This document shows positions 9,766 to 22,537 of a DNA stretch of 64,000 bases, piece by piece. Origin of the DNA: Cymbidium sinense (lineage: Eukaryota > Streptophyta > Magnoliopsida > Asparagales > Orchidaceae); assembly GCA_021442155.1 (NCBI GenBank), contig JAKCPB010001443.1, forward strand, positions 1-64,000. The letters run 5' to 3'. Every line of letters starts with the position of its first letter. Position 1 is the first letter of the stretch. A program made the translations under genes and the position numbers. The notes under the pieces are model-generated. The model searched no databases and was not told where the DNA came from. It was given only the letters and a program-made list of their open reading frames with translations.

Positions 9766-12700
9766 TTAGATTCTGAGGTAAGGAAGCCCAGAATTGTCCA
9801 AGTTAACCAGACCACGCAGGTATTTGGGTAATGTAAATTGATTAAAGAGGATGATACTATCTAATCTCGCACCCAGATTTGCAAGGTAATCAGCACATGC
9901 ATTACCTTCACGCCAAACATGAGTGATGGTAAAATTTAGCTGAGAGAGAAGAGCCCTAGTTTGCTTGAGGAGGTAGAAAACAAGTTGCTCATATTGGTAG
10001 AAGTCAAAAGGTTATCATCAGAGAAGAGCGCCCCACCTCTATCCAAATATTGAGCCAGTCATTTTGAAGACAAATTTCTAGAGCTTTGTGGACAGCCATA
10101 AGCTTAGTATAAGGAACAGTGCTGGAAATAAGGGGATAAGCAAAAGCATATAGAACAATACCCTTAGAATCCACAAAATGCCTCCACAACCCGAGCCATT
10201 ATGAGAGACAGAGCCATCAATTTTAATAATATGATCAAGAGGTTTTTCCAAAACCATTCTATCATTTCGATAGTAAGACCGGTCCGGAAGGTTGAGGCCC
10301 AGCTATTGATTTACCTTTAAAATGCTTGTGATGGATTAAATTGGCTTTAAACAAGTCACAAATTTTGTTTTAGTTCTAGCAATAATCCTCATGTGATTCA
10401 TACGAATCCCATGATGTTTAGCTTCATTTTGGTCCATCCATATGAACCAAATAAGAGTAATGGCGATTATGATTTTAATATGACCTTTAATTGCATTGTC
10501 AAAGTAAACTTCAAGAAGTTGATATAAAGTAAAAGAACAATTAAAATTGATAGTGTTGAATAGATTGTCATACCAAATCTAAATTTTAGAGGCAATAGTC
10601 CCATTAACAAAAAAACATGGTTAACATTCTCAATATGGGAACAACATTGACATTTAGAGGGTAAATAAAACCCTTTACCCCACAACAAAGAGTCAACAGA
10701 ATAAAGTTTTTAGGATACACCAAGTAAGAATAGAGTAAGAAGAGGGGATATTGTTCCAAATTTTGGAGAACACAATAGAAGAATCTGATTGTCTTTAATG
10801 TGAATCCACACATTTTAAGGTTGAAATCCCCATTATGAGATAACTTAAAGATAATCGATCATGATTGTTTGGAGTGATAGGAATACTAGTAATCATATTT
10901 AAGAAAGTGGAAGGAATAGAATCAGTAATCTTACTAGTGTTCCACATGTGGTTTTGCCAGAATGAATTAACTCTAATATTGGAGGTGGAGTGAGTGTAGA
11001 GTAAGTCATCAATGGAGCCAAAACCACTCTAGTTATCTTGCCAAAAAAAGGAATTACCTGAGTTTATGCCCCAAAAAATTAAGGATTCTACATCACATTT
11101 GACAGATCAAAGTCTTCTCCACACAGGAGAATCGCCCAATTTAAAAGGACAAATGAGAGGATGTTTACCCTGGCAATATTTAGAAGTCATGAAATTCACC
11201 CAAAGACTATTTTTGGTCCTAAAGTTCCACCAAAGTTTGTAGGAGAAGGCATGGATAACTTCTTTGATGGATTTACATCCTGACCTCCCTCTTCAAGAGT
11301 ACCACAACTATTAGACCAGATGACGTGCATTCTTTTAGAGGATGTATTGGTTCCCTAGAAGAATTTGTTTAAGAGACGCTCAATTCTATTTATGGTAGAG
11401 TTGGTAGGCACAATGGTTTGAAGAAGGTATATGGGCATGGAATTTAGAGTGCTCTTGATCAAGGTAAGCCTACCACCAAAAGAGAGTAAATGAAATTCCC
11501 AAACCAAAATTTTGTTAGAAATTTTTGAATTAGATCATCAAAAGTGTGATCTTTATGGCCTTTGAAAAGCGAGCTCCAAGGTAATTAAGAGGGAGTTAAT
11601 TTTGCTTAAAATTAGTAATTCTAGATATTTGGTTAAGTCTATTAGGAGGAATCTTAGTTGAAGGAATAAAGATTTTCCTTCATTAAGAAAAAGACCACTA
11701 ACTTTACCAAAATCATTTAGAAGGTTCTTGATGGCTTTAACATGTTGAATGGAACCGCTGTAAGATAATGAAATCATCGAAAGCTAAGATGAGAAATAGG
11801 AAACCTCCATGAGTTTTAAAAGACATATTAGTGATTAGCAAAAAAGATCTCCTTGACGTATTCAATAGCGATGATAAAAAGAGAAGGTGATAGTGGGTCA
11901 CCTTGCCTCAAACCATGGCTAGAAGGAAAGAAACCTATGGACTCACCATTCATGATAATTGAAAACCAGACATTCATGATACATCTTTTTATAATCCGGA
12001 TAAAACTATCAGAGAAACCAAACAAATTCAGGATTTGAAAGAGAAAGTCCTATGAGAGATTATCAAAGGCTTTAGCGATGTCCAGTTTGAATAAGATGTT
12101 GCCTCCTCTAGAATTGATATCAATGTCATGAACCATTTCTTGAGCGAGAAGAATATTATCCAATATTGTTTTGTGTTTAACAAAACTAGTTTGATTAGGG
12201 GAGATGATTTTAGGAACCAAAGGGCTAAGCCTATTATTTATTAATTTAGCAATGAGTTTTTGAAAAAAGGTGCAAAGACTAATTGGTCTAAAATCGCCCT
12301 AAGATTCAGGATTGTTAGTTTTGGGAATAAGGATAATAGAAGTGCTTGAAAAGTATTTGGGAATGGGACTGCCATCAAAGAAATCAATAACAGCATTAAC
12401 TAAATCGGTTTTAATAAATGGCCAACAGTGCTGAAAGAAGTGGGTCGATAGCCATCGCACAAGAATGTGTTCATGTTCTTAAGAGTATTACTAATCTCTT
12501 CTTCGAAAGGACACATAGAGAGTAAATGATTATCCTCACTGTTAATCATAGAAGAAATAAGATGGGTGTTTGATAAAGTATCAAGCAACGGCTTAGAATT
12601 TAATAAAGTTTGGAAATGATGAATGATAGAATCCTTAATATCATTGTTATCGGTTATCCATTCACCATTAGAGTTCTTAACTTTCTTAATTGAGTTTAAG

Positions 12701-13711
12701 GCTTTTCGTTTATTACAAATGGCATGAAAGTACCGGTGTTTCACACCAAGAATATGTTTGCTTGACTTTTGATGCCAATAGGTTTCTTCCATGTTTTGAT
12801 AATTAAGCAAGTTATTCTTGGCAATGTTCAACTCCTCAAGTTTACTAGGATCGCTTGAGACAAGATCTTCAAGAGAACAAACCTCTTGTTCCATAGCTTT
12901 AAGATTTATGAAAAGATTTTTAAAAATGTGTTTGTTCCACCAATTAAGATTTTGTTTAAGTCTTTTGAGCTTAAGCCATAGACGAGTCATACCTTGAACA
13001 GAATTATCCGGGAAAACAGGGGCCATCCAATTAGTGATAGCAACATTGGTGAAGTCACTATGTTGGGTCCACATGTTTTGAAATCTGGAAGGAGGGGAGT
13101 AGACGGGTTTGTGGGGATTATTGAAGGAAATCAAGAGAGGAGCATGGTCGACAAAGTTCGCCAAAGGCTCAATAGTGGTAGAAGACCATTGATTGATCCA
13201 AAGAGAATTAAAGAGGGCCTATCAAGATGCCGCCAAAGCCTAGAGTTGTGCACGTGAAGTTAGACCCAGGAAACCAATGTCGTCGATTGCAATCAAGGGT
13301 CATATTTGAGAAGTCCTCCATGGAATGAAGGTTAGAGAACATCCTCCCCTTCTTTCAACTAGCTATGATAGTATTAAAATCACCTCCAACCAACAGGAAG
13401 GTTAGCCAGGAGGCTAAGCGTAAGGATTGTTCCTACCCCACCTAAGGAGATTTTGACATTAACCAATTGGTCAAGATTATCAATGATGGAAATGGTGATG
13501 GGGTTGTGCCAAAAGCACCAAATTTTATTATTAAGATTGAAGAAGAAATTATGAAAGCCAAGGGATCTAGCAAAAGCAATCTTAGAGGAATTAATGAAAG
13601 GTTCAATAAGAACAAGTAACTTGATATTATGAACATGACAAAGACTCCTAACACGACAAGGGATAGGAAGAGACCCACAACCCTGATATTCCAAATAAGA
13701 AAATTAATCAT
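9766..13711 (-). pseudogene. LINE ORF2 polyprotein (EN-RT-RNase H), copy 1, multiply frameshifted
   Basis: ORF2 nicks target DNA and copies the LINE RNA. It starts MINFLIWNIR at 13711, overlapping the ORF1 stop by 8 bp (ATGATTAA). The endonuclease shows LIEPFI, then GGDFNTI near 13371-13390 and a DHAPLL motif near 13140-13160. A 254-codon open piece (13164-12400) leads into the RT, with LDIAKAFD near 12080, GLRQGDPLSP near 11914-11885 and the catalytic F-x-DD box near 11775, reached through a 1-bp deletion. A zf-RVT segment follows at ~10813-10467. RNase H ends with HVWREGNACADYLANLGA and the natural stop at 9766. Its ~1,315-codon span is normal for plant L1 ORF2. Confidence 0.88.
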
Positions 13712-15135
13712 AAGGGGACAACCAAAAGGGAAAAGTAAAAAAGAGAAAGGAAAGAGAGGAGAGAAATGATGACACATTACTTGTGTGGGGTGGAAGAAGA
13801 GTGAGTCTAGAGAGGTTATTATTAGAAAATTTTTCTTTGAAGGGTTTTTTGTTTTTAACAATTTGAAAGGGTCTCTCAGAATCCAAATTATCTCCATCAG
13901 AAAGAGATTGATTTAAGGGTTCCGAAATAGTAGAAGAATCTATCAATGATTTAGAAGAGGGGATTTCACCTTCTTCCGTATCGGATAGAGTATGAGAAAT
14001 TAGGATCAATTGGGTATCACTTTGAAGGGAAATAGATGTGGAAGTTTTGGCACCATTCGTAATACAAATATCTTTCTCAATATGTTCTGAAACCATAGGG
14101 TCATTATTGATTTGGTCTATTATATGATTCCCATTCAAATTGTTTAATTGGGTGTCAAATGAGGCTACCATTCATTTTCGAGTATTTAAATGAAGCAAAG
14201 AGCTATCGGGGAAACCGGATTATTACAAGTGGGGTGAAGTTAGGTAAATTGCCATTGGTAACATCACACCCCTCATTGGTTGTTTTAGTACCAAGGTCGA
14301 TTGTTTGCCACCAGATAGATCATTAGGAGGTGTAGGTAGAGAGGTTCTTTTGAGTATCTTTAGGCACGTATGCTAGAGTATTGGTTTTCCGAGTTCCATT
14401 AATGGTAGTCATATTTTGTGGTAAATTTTTCCTAAGATTAGGATGAAGCATTAAGCAATCAGAGTGTCCGTGTCCGTGAATCTTGCAGTGAGTGTAGAAA
14501 ATAGGAAAATTTTTGAATTCGACTTTTTGACTATATCCAAATTTTTTAGAGCCAATCCAAACCTCTTTGGGATATTTCTTTGTGATGTCTATCTCAACAA
14601 GAATACGAGCGACAGATGGCCTAGTTCTATTGGCCATTGCTTGGTCTATTTGGAGAGGTCTACCAAAAGGCCAACAAAGAAACAAAACTTGATGAGTGAC
14701 ATAATGTATTAGCATGTTAGGAAAAGCAAGCTAAAGAGGGACAATGGGAGATTCTTCTTTGACATCAAATAGGGGCGACCATTTTAGTAGCCGCATTTGA
14801 CAATTATGCACAAAATAAGAACGACGAGCAAAAACCTGCGAGTAATCTAAATCATTAGAAAGTTGAATAAGAATGTGACGGGGATCGATCAGCCCGATAG
14901 AGAAGGAACCCGTTAATTTTAAACTATGAAAGAAAGTGAGAATGTTATCAAGAGCGCCTAAGGGAGAATTTACCCACCAAAGCGAACTCAAGGTTTTAGC
15001 AAGTTTCTCAACATCCCGACGTAACACACATTACTACCGAATCCATGATAAGAAGTCAAAATAAGATTAATCAAGCATTCGAGCTAGGGATCTTACCATA
15101 AAGCATCTTTGAATGATTTAACGAAGCTACATTAA
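13704..15135 (-). pseudogene. LINE ORF1 (DUF4283-like, zinc knuckle), copy 1, frameshifted
   Basis: ORF1 of plant L1 elements is an RNA-binding, RNP-forming protein. A SFKDAL motif near 15130 is followed, with breaks, by VEKLAK and LIDPRHILIQLSNDLDYSQVF (15027-14731), then by GRPLQIDQA, VEIDITKKYPKEVWIG and a zinc-knuckle region (14715-14323). The knuckle at 14454-14496 reads YTHCKIHGHGHSDC: the first Cys of the CX2CX4HX4C pattern has become Tyr. The acidic/Ser-rich C-terminal part (14171-13704) contains EEGEIPSS and ends in SPYD-stop, overlapping the ORF2 start. The N-terminus before SFKDAL is not recognisable compared with copy 2. Confidence 0.85.
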
Positions 15136-15378
15136 GTGCAATCAAATCAAAACTCAGAGTCGAGAGCGGTGGCCGAGAGGCGTAGGATTCACAGAGACCG
15201 AGCCTCATTGCTCTAATCCAAGGATCCTGAGGAGCGATCATGCTCAGTCGAGAAGCCAGAACCAAATACCGAGAACCAATCAATCCACGAGGGGAACGCA
15301 AAGTCGCCAAAATCACCAGAGAGGGAGCGCTGTTAGGGTTTGAGGTAGATTTTTCAACCCTCCTCTAAGTTATTTTTT

Positions 15379-15398
15379 TTTATTTTATTTTTTAATTT
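15379..15398. repeat. Candidate target-site duplication, LINE copy 1 (right)
   Basis: Perfect 20-bp match to 6661-6680. About a dozen T-rich bases separate it from the last clearly LINE-derived sequence (CCTCCTCTAAG, ending about 15369). Confidence 0.5.
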
Positions 15399-16812
15399 AG
15401 TTTAGGTTTTTATTTATTTTATTATAGTTTATTTTTATTTTCTATTTTATTTTATTTTTATGTTTATGTTTAAGTTTTAGTTTAGGTTTTTTTTATTTTA
15501 TTTTTTCATTTTATTTAGGTTTTGGTTTTTTTATTAATTTTATTTTCCATTTTTATTTAGTTTAGGTTTAAATTTTTAGGTTTTTAGGGTTTAGAGTGTG
15601 GGTTTAGGGAAAGATTTAGGGTTTTAGGGTTTAGGTTTAGGTGGGCTCAGTAGGGAGTTTAGCATTTAGCCATATGGTTTAGGGTTTTAGGGTCACAGTG
15701 TTAGGGTTTAGGTTTAAGGTTGGGTATGGTTTAGGGTAGGGTCAGGTTTAGTATTGTATAGGGTAGGGTTAGTTTTATTATGATAGTTTATTGTTTTAGG
15801 TTTAGGGTTGGGTTTAGGATTTAAGTAAAATTTTTTCTTATTTTTATTTTAAAAAGTGAACCAGTAGGTTTGGGTTTAATTAATTTGTCTTATTTTCATT
15901 TTATTTAGGTTTTATTTTATTTAGTTTAGTTTATTTATTTTAGGTTTTATTTTAGTTTAGGGTTTTATTTTAGTTTATTTTATGTTTAGGTTTAGTTTTA
16001 GTTGATTATTATTTTTATTTGATTTTTTAGGTTTAGGTTTTATTTTTTATTTTTATTTCTAGGTTTAGGTTTTTATTTTATTTTTCTATGTTTAGGTTTT
16101 AGGTATTTATTTTAGGTTTATTTTTAGGTTTTATTTTCTAGTTTAGGTTTAGGTTTTATTTTTAGTTTATTTTATTTTATCTAGTTTTTCTTTTTGTATA
16201 GGTTTAGTTTATTTTAGGTTTAGGTTTTATTTTAGTTTAGTTTATTTTAGTTTAGGTTTAGCTTTATCTTTGTATATTTTATTTTATTTTAGGTTTAGTT
16301 TTTTTTAGGTTAGGTTTTATTTTTTTATTTATTTTGGTTTCTTTTAGGTTTAGGTTTTATTTAATTTTATTTTATTATTTTAGATTTTTTAATTTTATTT
16401 TATGTTTACTTTTATTTTATATAAGTTTTATTCTTAGGTTTATTTTATTAGTTTAGTTTAGGTTTTATTTATTTATTGTAGTTTATTTTATTTTTATTTT
16501 GTTTATTTTTAGGTTTAGGTTTATGTTTTAGTTTAGGTTTTATTTTATTTTATTTAAGTTTAGCTTTTTTATTTATTTTATTTCTTAGCTTTATTTAGTT
16601 TAGGTTTAGCTTTTTAGGGTTTAAGGTTTAGGGTGGGATTAGGGTTTAGGAGGGTGGAGGGTTTAGGGTAGTTTAGTTAGGGTTTAGGGTGGGTTTAGGG
16701 GTTTAGGATTTAGGGTTTTAGAGTTTAGGGTTAGGGTTATTTTTTTATTTTTTTAGTTTTTAGGGTTTAAGGTTTGGTGTTTAGGTTTTAAGTTTAGGGT
16801 TTTGATTTTTTT
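15399..16812 (+). repeat. AT-rich and TTTAGGG-type degenerate telomere array
   Basis: TTTATTTTA-type words dominate, with islands of TTTAGGG units at about 15590-15840 and 16610-16740. No gene is present. Confidence 0.85.
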
Positions 16813-17289
16813 TTTAACAGAGAATAAATTCAGATTCAATATTTCTTCATTTTGATTTGATCAACCAAGTAACACACCAAGTTCTCTAAGACAAAAGCGA
16901 TGACATAGATAAAAAATGAGCACTCATAGAGCAAATCAAAAATCTTAGATATCTAGAACCATCTCTAATGTAAAGACACAGTTCTATAAGTAGTAGATTG
17001 GCACGATCATTGTTTAGTTTCTCTAGTTTCCATCAGAACCACCCCGGCCTCTTGACTAGCCGAATCCACCATCATATCCCCGATCTCTCCCTTTGCCACC
17101 ACCATGGTTGTAACCTCAGTTGCTCCTCCCACCTCCATAACCACCACTACTCCGATCACCACCTCCATATCCATCAACTCCTCACCACGACTATGATAAT
17201 CGCCACCTCTCCCTTCGCCTCCACCACCAAATCTAGAATGAGCCTGGTTGACAGTGATGTTCCAGCCTTCAAGGTTTTGCCCATTCTTA
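16813..17289 (-). pseudogene. Glycine-rich RNA-binding protein tail, retro-fragment (GRP copy 2)
   Basis: This copy has the same 5' junction (CCCATTCTTAGGG on +) and the same 3'UTR order as copy 1. Minus strand: NGQNL start near 17284, Gly/Arg/Tyr-rich tail with frameshifts, then SDGN followed by TAG near 17030. A stretch of about 20 bp is missing from the Gly-rich part near 17185. It has a terminal A-run at 16810-16816. No P0 fragment follows before the next GRP copy. Confidence 0.85.
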
Positions 17290-18577
17290 GGGATTAGGTT
17301 TAGGTTTATTTTTATAATTTATTTAGATTTTAAGTTTAGGTTTAGGTTTGGGTTTAGGCTTTGGGGTTTAGGGTTAAGGTTTAGGGTTGGGTTTTAGGTT
17401 TACTGGTTTAGGGTTTAGGGTTTTTTTTTTGTGGCAGTGGCTCGTAGGGTTTAGTGTTGTAGCTTTAGTGTTGTAGGTTTAAGGTTTAGGTTTTAGGGAT
17501 TACAATTAATTTTAGGGTTTAGAATTTAAGGTTTAGGATTTAAGGTTTAAGGTTTTATTATTATTATTTTTTAAATTAACTAAACTCGTAGGTTTAAGCT
17601 TATTTAGATTACTTAGTTTATTTTTTATTTACTTTGTTTATTTTCTTATTTGAATTTATTTATTATTTTAATTTAGTTTAGTTTATTTATTTTAGTTTAG
17701 GTTTCTTATTTTAGTTTATATTTTAGGTTTTAAGTTTAGTGTTTTTTTAGTTGAGTTTATTTTATTTTATTTTAGGTTTAGGTTCTATTTTTTATTTTTA
17801 GATTTAGGTTTAGGTTTTTATTTTATTTTCTTGGTTTAGGTTTTAGGTTTATTTTTAGGTTTTATTTTTAGTTTACATTTAGGTTTATTTTTAGTTTATA
17901 TTATTTTATCTAGTTTAGGTTTAGGTTTAGTTTATTTTTTGGTTTAGGTTTAGGTTTAATTTATTTTAATTTAGTTTATTCTAGTTAGGTTTAGGTTTAT
18001 TTCATTTTGTTTAAAATTATATTATTTTAGGTATAATTTATTTTTTTAGTTTATTATTTAGGTTTAATTATTTATTTATTTTTTGGTTTATTTTTTAAGT
18101 TTAGGTTTTTATTTAGTTTTTATTTTATTTTATTTTTGGTTTATTTTATTTTTATTTTTTTAGTTATTGCTTTTATTCTTAGGTTAATTTTACTTTAGTT
18201 TAGTTTAGGTTTTATTTTCTTTCAATTTTATTTTATTTTAATTTATTTAGGTTTATGTTTTTTTATTCATTTTATTTTAGGTTTTATTTAGTTTAAATTT
18301 AGGTTTCTAGTTTGGGAAGGTTTGGAATTTTAGGGTGTGGTGGGTTAGTGATGGGGTGGATTTAGTGATCAGCTTTAGGGTTTAGGGTAGGGTTTGGGTA
18401 GGCTTTAAGATTTTAGGGAGCTTTAGGGTTTAGGGGGAGTTTAGGGTTTGGGGTTAGTTTTATTGTTTAGGGTTTAGGGTTAGGGTTTTTTTATTTTTTA
18501 ATTTATTTTTATTTTTAGGGTTTAGGGTTTAGGGTTTAGGATTTAGGATTTGGGTTTGAGTTTTAGTTTATGGTTCT
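17290..18577 (+). repeat. Degenerate telomere array
   Basis: TTTAGGG-type tracts (17320-17560, 18360-18560) flank a central AT-drifted block (17570-18300). A pure T-run followed by GTGGCAGTGG at ~17420-17440 breaks the pattern. Confidence 0.85.
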
Positions 18578-19076
18578 TATTTTTTTTAATAGAGAACAAT
18601 TCAGATTCAACATTACTTATTTTCGATTTCATCGACCAAGTAACACACCAAGTTTTCTAATACACAATCGACGACATAGATAAAAAATGAACACACTTAG
18701 AGAAAATCTAAAACCTTAGATAACTATAACCATCTTTACTATAAATAATAGTTTCATACACAGCAGATTGGATTCGCCGTTCTTTAGTTTCTCCAATTCC
18801 CATCAGAACCACCACGATCTCTCGAGTAGCAGGATCCACCATCAAATCCCCGATCTCTCCCTCCGAAACCCTCCACGGCTATAACCTCTGTCGCTCCTCC
18901 CACCTCCATAACCACCACTGCTCCAACCACCACCTTCATATCCACCAATGCCTCCAGATCCCCCACCACTATTGTGATAATCGCCGCCTCTACCTCTGCC
19001 ATTGCCTCCACCGCCATATCTGAACTGAGCCTAGTTGACGATGAAGTTCCTGCCATCAAGGTTCTGCCCATTCTTA
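18578..19076 (-). pseudogene. Glycine-rich RNA-binding protein tail, retro-fragment (GRP copy 3)
   Basis: This is the most gene-like GRP copy. On the minus strand the C-terminal frame reads GGSDGNWRN with its natural stop at 18784, keeping the Trp that several other copies have lost. Upstream it encodes GGFGGRDRGFDGGSCYSR and, after a frameshift, the GGYGGGRSDRGYS-like tail back to NGQNLDGRNF near 19070. The RRM core is absent, as in the other copies. The 3'UTR ends in an A-run at ~18580-18588. P0 copy C follows about 100 bp away. Confidence 0.9.
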
Positions 19077-19174
19077 GGGTTTAGATTTATTAGGTTTTAG
19101 GGTTTATGTTTACTTTTTAATTTATTTTATTATTTTAGGTTTAGGTTTAGGGTTAGGGGTTTAGGGTTTAGGGT
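19077..19174 (+). repeat. Conserved unit spacer
   Basis: TTTATTAGGTTTTAGGG, TTTTTAATTTATTTTATTATTTTAGG and TTTAGGG words, in the same order as after GRP copy 1. Confidence 0.8.
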
Positions 19175-20037
19175 ATTTTTTTAACTCAAATGATTCCATA
19201 ATAAATAAGAAATTACCAAATTGACCAAGACAGTATCCTTTAATAATTAACAAAATAGGATAAAATAAAATGCAATTTAAAAATGTACAAAAATAGTATT
19301 TCATAAAATGATTTAACTCCCAGTGATAATATAATTTTATTTTAAACAAGGCCAAAAAAGGTTAGTTGAACAAGTTGAAATCCATATCATCATCAGATTT
19401 CTCAGCAGGCACTTCCTCTCTTCCATTGCCGTGAATTCAAGGAGTAGCGTAAGCACAGCACAATGACCACATCACTAGATCTTTCAAATACTCCTTAACC
19501 TTCTTGGCGTATGGGTATGTGTAATCAGTGGAATTCATAATGATGAGGACATTCTTATAAGCTTTGATGAACATATGGGGTGCTGCAATAAAGTGATATA
19601 ATAGAGGGCTAGTGAGAGAGAAGTGATCATTGAAAGGCCTATTAAAAACTTCTCGATGAGATCATCTTCAGTGAGGTCAAGCACCTCAGGACTGAACACC
19701 GAACCATCATCATACACACACTAGACAACAAGGCCATAAGAGAAATGCCTAATCCCTAGCTTAGCGAGGAGGGCATCCTCTAAGGATCCCACCTTATTGC
19801 CTTTTTTAAATAGCTCAACCAGGGTGATAATTTCAACAATACCCTTTTTATCTTAGTTGGGATGTTGAGAACCTAGAAGAAAGAAGTCTATGAAGGATCC
19901 AGTCCAGTGTTGCCTGGAGGAACCACAACATCAATAGGTGCAACAAGGCCAACACGTGCAATAGCACCAACTTGGTATTTCGTAACCTCTTCACAGACTT
20001 CTTTAAGATCACCTTTCATAAAAAACCTTCAACCGGT
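19175..20037 (-). pseudogene. RPP0: 60S acidic ribosomal protein P0, 5'-truncated retrocopy (copy C)
   Basis: Minus strand: [21 protein letters not shown] start near 20020, the [10 protein letters not shown] and DPS-TSF segments with breaks, then [24 protein letters not shown] (19717-19645) and a damaged SMITSLSLA segment. The hinge has deletions near 19430. The tail DDDMDFNLFN ends at 19362 with the last Asp changed to Asn. The 5' break is at the same point as in copies A, B and D. A 3'UTR and terminal A-run (19175-19182) are present. Confidence 0.88.
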
Positions 20038-22128
20038 TTAGGTTTAGGCTGGGTTTAGGGTTAGGGTTTAGAGTTTAGGTTTAGAGTTTAGGGATTAAGG
20101 TTTAGGGTAGGTTTAGGTTTTAGGGTTTAGGGTTTAGGAGTTGGGGTTTGTGTGGTTTAGGTTTGTAGTAGGTAGGTTTTAGGTATTTCTTTTATAAAGT
20201 TTAATGGATAGTTTAGGTTTATTTAGTTTATTTTATTTATTTATTTTAGTTTATTTTATATTTTATTTTTACTTAGGTTTATTTTTTATTTTTATTTAGT
20301 GAAGTTTATTTATTTTATGTTTATTTATTTTTAATTAAGGATTTTTATTCTACTTTATTTTTTAGGTTTGGGTTTAGGTTTATTTTTTATTTGAATTTTA
20401 TTTTTATTTTATTTTTTAGTTTTAGGTTTAGGTTTAGGTTTTTTTTTTTTTTTTTAGGTTTAGGTTTTAGTTTTTTTGTTTTAGGTTAATTTTTAGGTTT
20501 AATTTTTTAGTTTAGGTTTAGGTTTATTTTTAGTTTATTTTATGTTATTTCATTTAGGTTTAGGTTTAGGTTTAGGTTTAGTTAATTTTAGGTTTAGGTT
20601 TAGGTTTTATTTATTTTATTTTGTTTCATAGGTTTGGGTTTAGTTTATTATTAGGTTTAGGTTTAGGTATTTTATCTTAGTTTAGTTTATTTTATAGGCT
20701 CAGTTTAATTTATTTTCTTTATTTTTTTTTAGGTTTAGTTTTTTTTTTAGTTTAGGTTCAAGTTTTATTTATTATTTATTTTTAGGTTTATTTTTTTAGG
20801 TTTTATTTAGTTTTATTATATAATTTAGGTTTATTTTATTTTATTTTACATTTAGTTTTATCATTTGTTTTATCTTTGGTTTATTATTTTTAGTTTTAGG
20901 TTTTAATTGGTTTTATTTGATCTTTTTTATTTTAGGTTTATTTATATTTTATATAGTAATAGGCCAGTTTAGGTTAGGTCTTAAGGTGGGCCCAGGGGTT
21001 TTGGGGTATGGTCAGATCTTGTGGTCCCAGGGTGTGGTAGGTCAGGGTCAGTGGCTCATTTATGGAGGGTAATGCAGCAGTGGTTAGGGTTTTAGAGTCA
21101 GGTAGGGTCAAGGTTTAGGTAGGTCAGTGGTTTTATTTTATTTTTAGGTGTGTTTAGGGTTTAGTTTTATTTTAAAATAAGCAAACCACCAGGTTTAGTT
21201 TATTTAGTTCATTTTTATCTTTAGTTTATTTTATATTTATTTATTTTTATTTTATTTTTTTTTTTTAGTTTAGCTTTTATTTTGGTGTCTTTATTTTAGT
21301 TTAGGTTATTATCTTATTATTTTTCAGTAGGTTTAGGTTTAGTGAGTTTATTTTATTTTATTTTATTTTTAGGTTTAGGTTTAGGTTTTATTTTATTTAT
21401 TTAAGTTTATGTTTTAGTGTTTATTTTAGGTTTATTTTAAGTTTTTTTTAGTTTAGGTTTAGGTTTATTTTTTAGTTTATTTTATTTTATTTAGTTTTTA
21501 TGTTTAGGTTTTATTTTTTAGGTTTTAGGTTTTATTTATTTTAGTTTAGGTTCAGTTTAATTTATTTTATATTTGGTTTAGTTTTTTTCCTGGTTTAGGT
21601 TTATTTTATTTATACATAGGTTTATTTTTTAGGTTTAGGTTTTTATTTAGATTTTATTTTATTTTATTTTATGTTTATTTTATTGTTATTTTATGTTTGT
21701 TTTTTATTTTATTTTGGTTTTTTATGCTTAGGTTTATTTTATTTTTATTAGTTTAATTTAGGATTTTACTTAATTTATTTTAGTTTATTTTTATTTTTTA
21801 TTTTATTTGATTTTTACTTTTAGGTTTAGGTTTTAGTTTAGGTTTTTATTTTACTTTACTTTTATTTTATTTAGTTTAGGTTTATTTTATTTTTAGGTTT
21901 TATTTAGTTTAAGTTTAGCTGTTTATGGTTTAGGGTAGAGTTTAGGGTTTAGAGGATTTAGGTTTAGGGGGGTTTGGGGGTTTAGGGTTTTAGGGATTAA
22001 GGTTTGGGTTTATGTGCAGTTTAGGGTTTAGGTTTAGTGTTTAGGGTTATTATTTTATTTACTTTAGGATTTAAGGTTTAGGTTTTAGGTTTTAGGTTTA
22101 GGTTCAAGTTTTAGTTTAGGGTTTTCTG
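20038..22128 (+). repeat. Degenerate telomere array with a GC-shifted patch
   Basis: TTTAGGG-type tracts occur at 20040-20170 and 21900-22110, with AT-drifted TTTATTTTAGG sequence between them. At ~20960-21120 words such as GGTCAGGG and GTGGTCCCAGGG appear, the first clear T-to-C shifted heptamers in the window. Confidence 0.85.
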
Positions 22129-22537
22129 GTTTTATTAATAGAGAAAAATTCATTCAATATTTTCTTTCGATTTCATCAACCAAGTAACACCAAGTTCTCT
22201 GTATAATGTTACTGACATAGATCAAAATGAGCACGAATAGAGAAAATAAAAAAATGCTATATAACTTGAACCATCTCTACTATAAAGACATAGTTCCATA
22301 TGCTACAGATCGGATAAGTCATTCTTCGCTTCCGCATCGAAACCCCCCTCCTCGGGTGATCCACCATTGTATCTTCGATCTCTCCCTCCATCACCACCAC
22401 TGTTGTAACCATCATCGCTCCTCCCATGCATCTCCAGATCCCCCACAACCACAATAAAATGTCCCTGCTTCACCTCCAAAGCATCTAGACTGATGTTGAT
22501 GGTGATGTTTTTGCCAACAAGGTTTTGCCCATTCTTA
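22129..22537 (-). pseudogene. Glycine-rich RNA-binding protein tail, retro-fragment (GRP copy 4, internally deleted)
   Basis: Same 5' junction and 3'UTR words as the other copies, but shorter: about 70-80 bp of the Gly-rich coding part (between ~22425 and 22440) are missing. The C-terminal SDGNW region is replaced by an unrelated reading caused by indels near 22335. Minus strand still shows NG-NLVGKN near 22530. Followed by P0 copy D. Confidence 0.8.

Larger units (their letters stand above)
6681..15378 (-). mobile_element. Non-LTR retrotransposon (plant L1-type LINE), near full length, decayed, copy 1
   Basis: On the minus strand the order is: short 5' region, ORF1 (DUF4283-like plus zinc knuckle), ORF2 (endonuclease, reverse transcriptase, zf-RVT, RNase H), a ~3.1-kb tail, and a terminal A-run (T-run at 6681-6686). 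The terminal word next to the A-run is GGGGTTTCC, shared with copy 2. All frames are interrupted, so the element is not autonomous now. Its total of about 8.7 kb is longer than most plant L1 elements because of the tail after ORF2. Confidence 0.9.

Noticed and set aside
17420..17445. T-run plus GTGGCA resembling the inverted LINE 3' end
   Set aside because: Only ~15 low-complexity bases match; insufficient to call an inverted LINE fragment.
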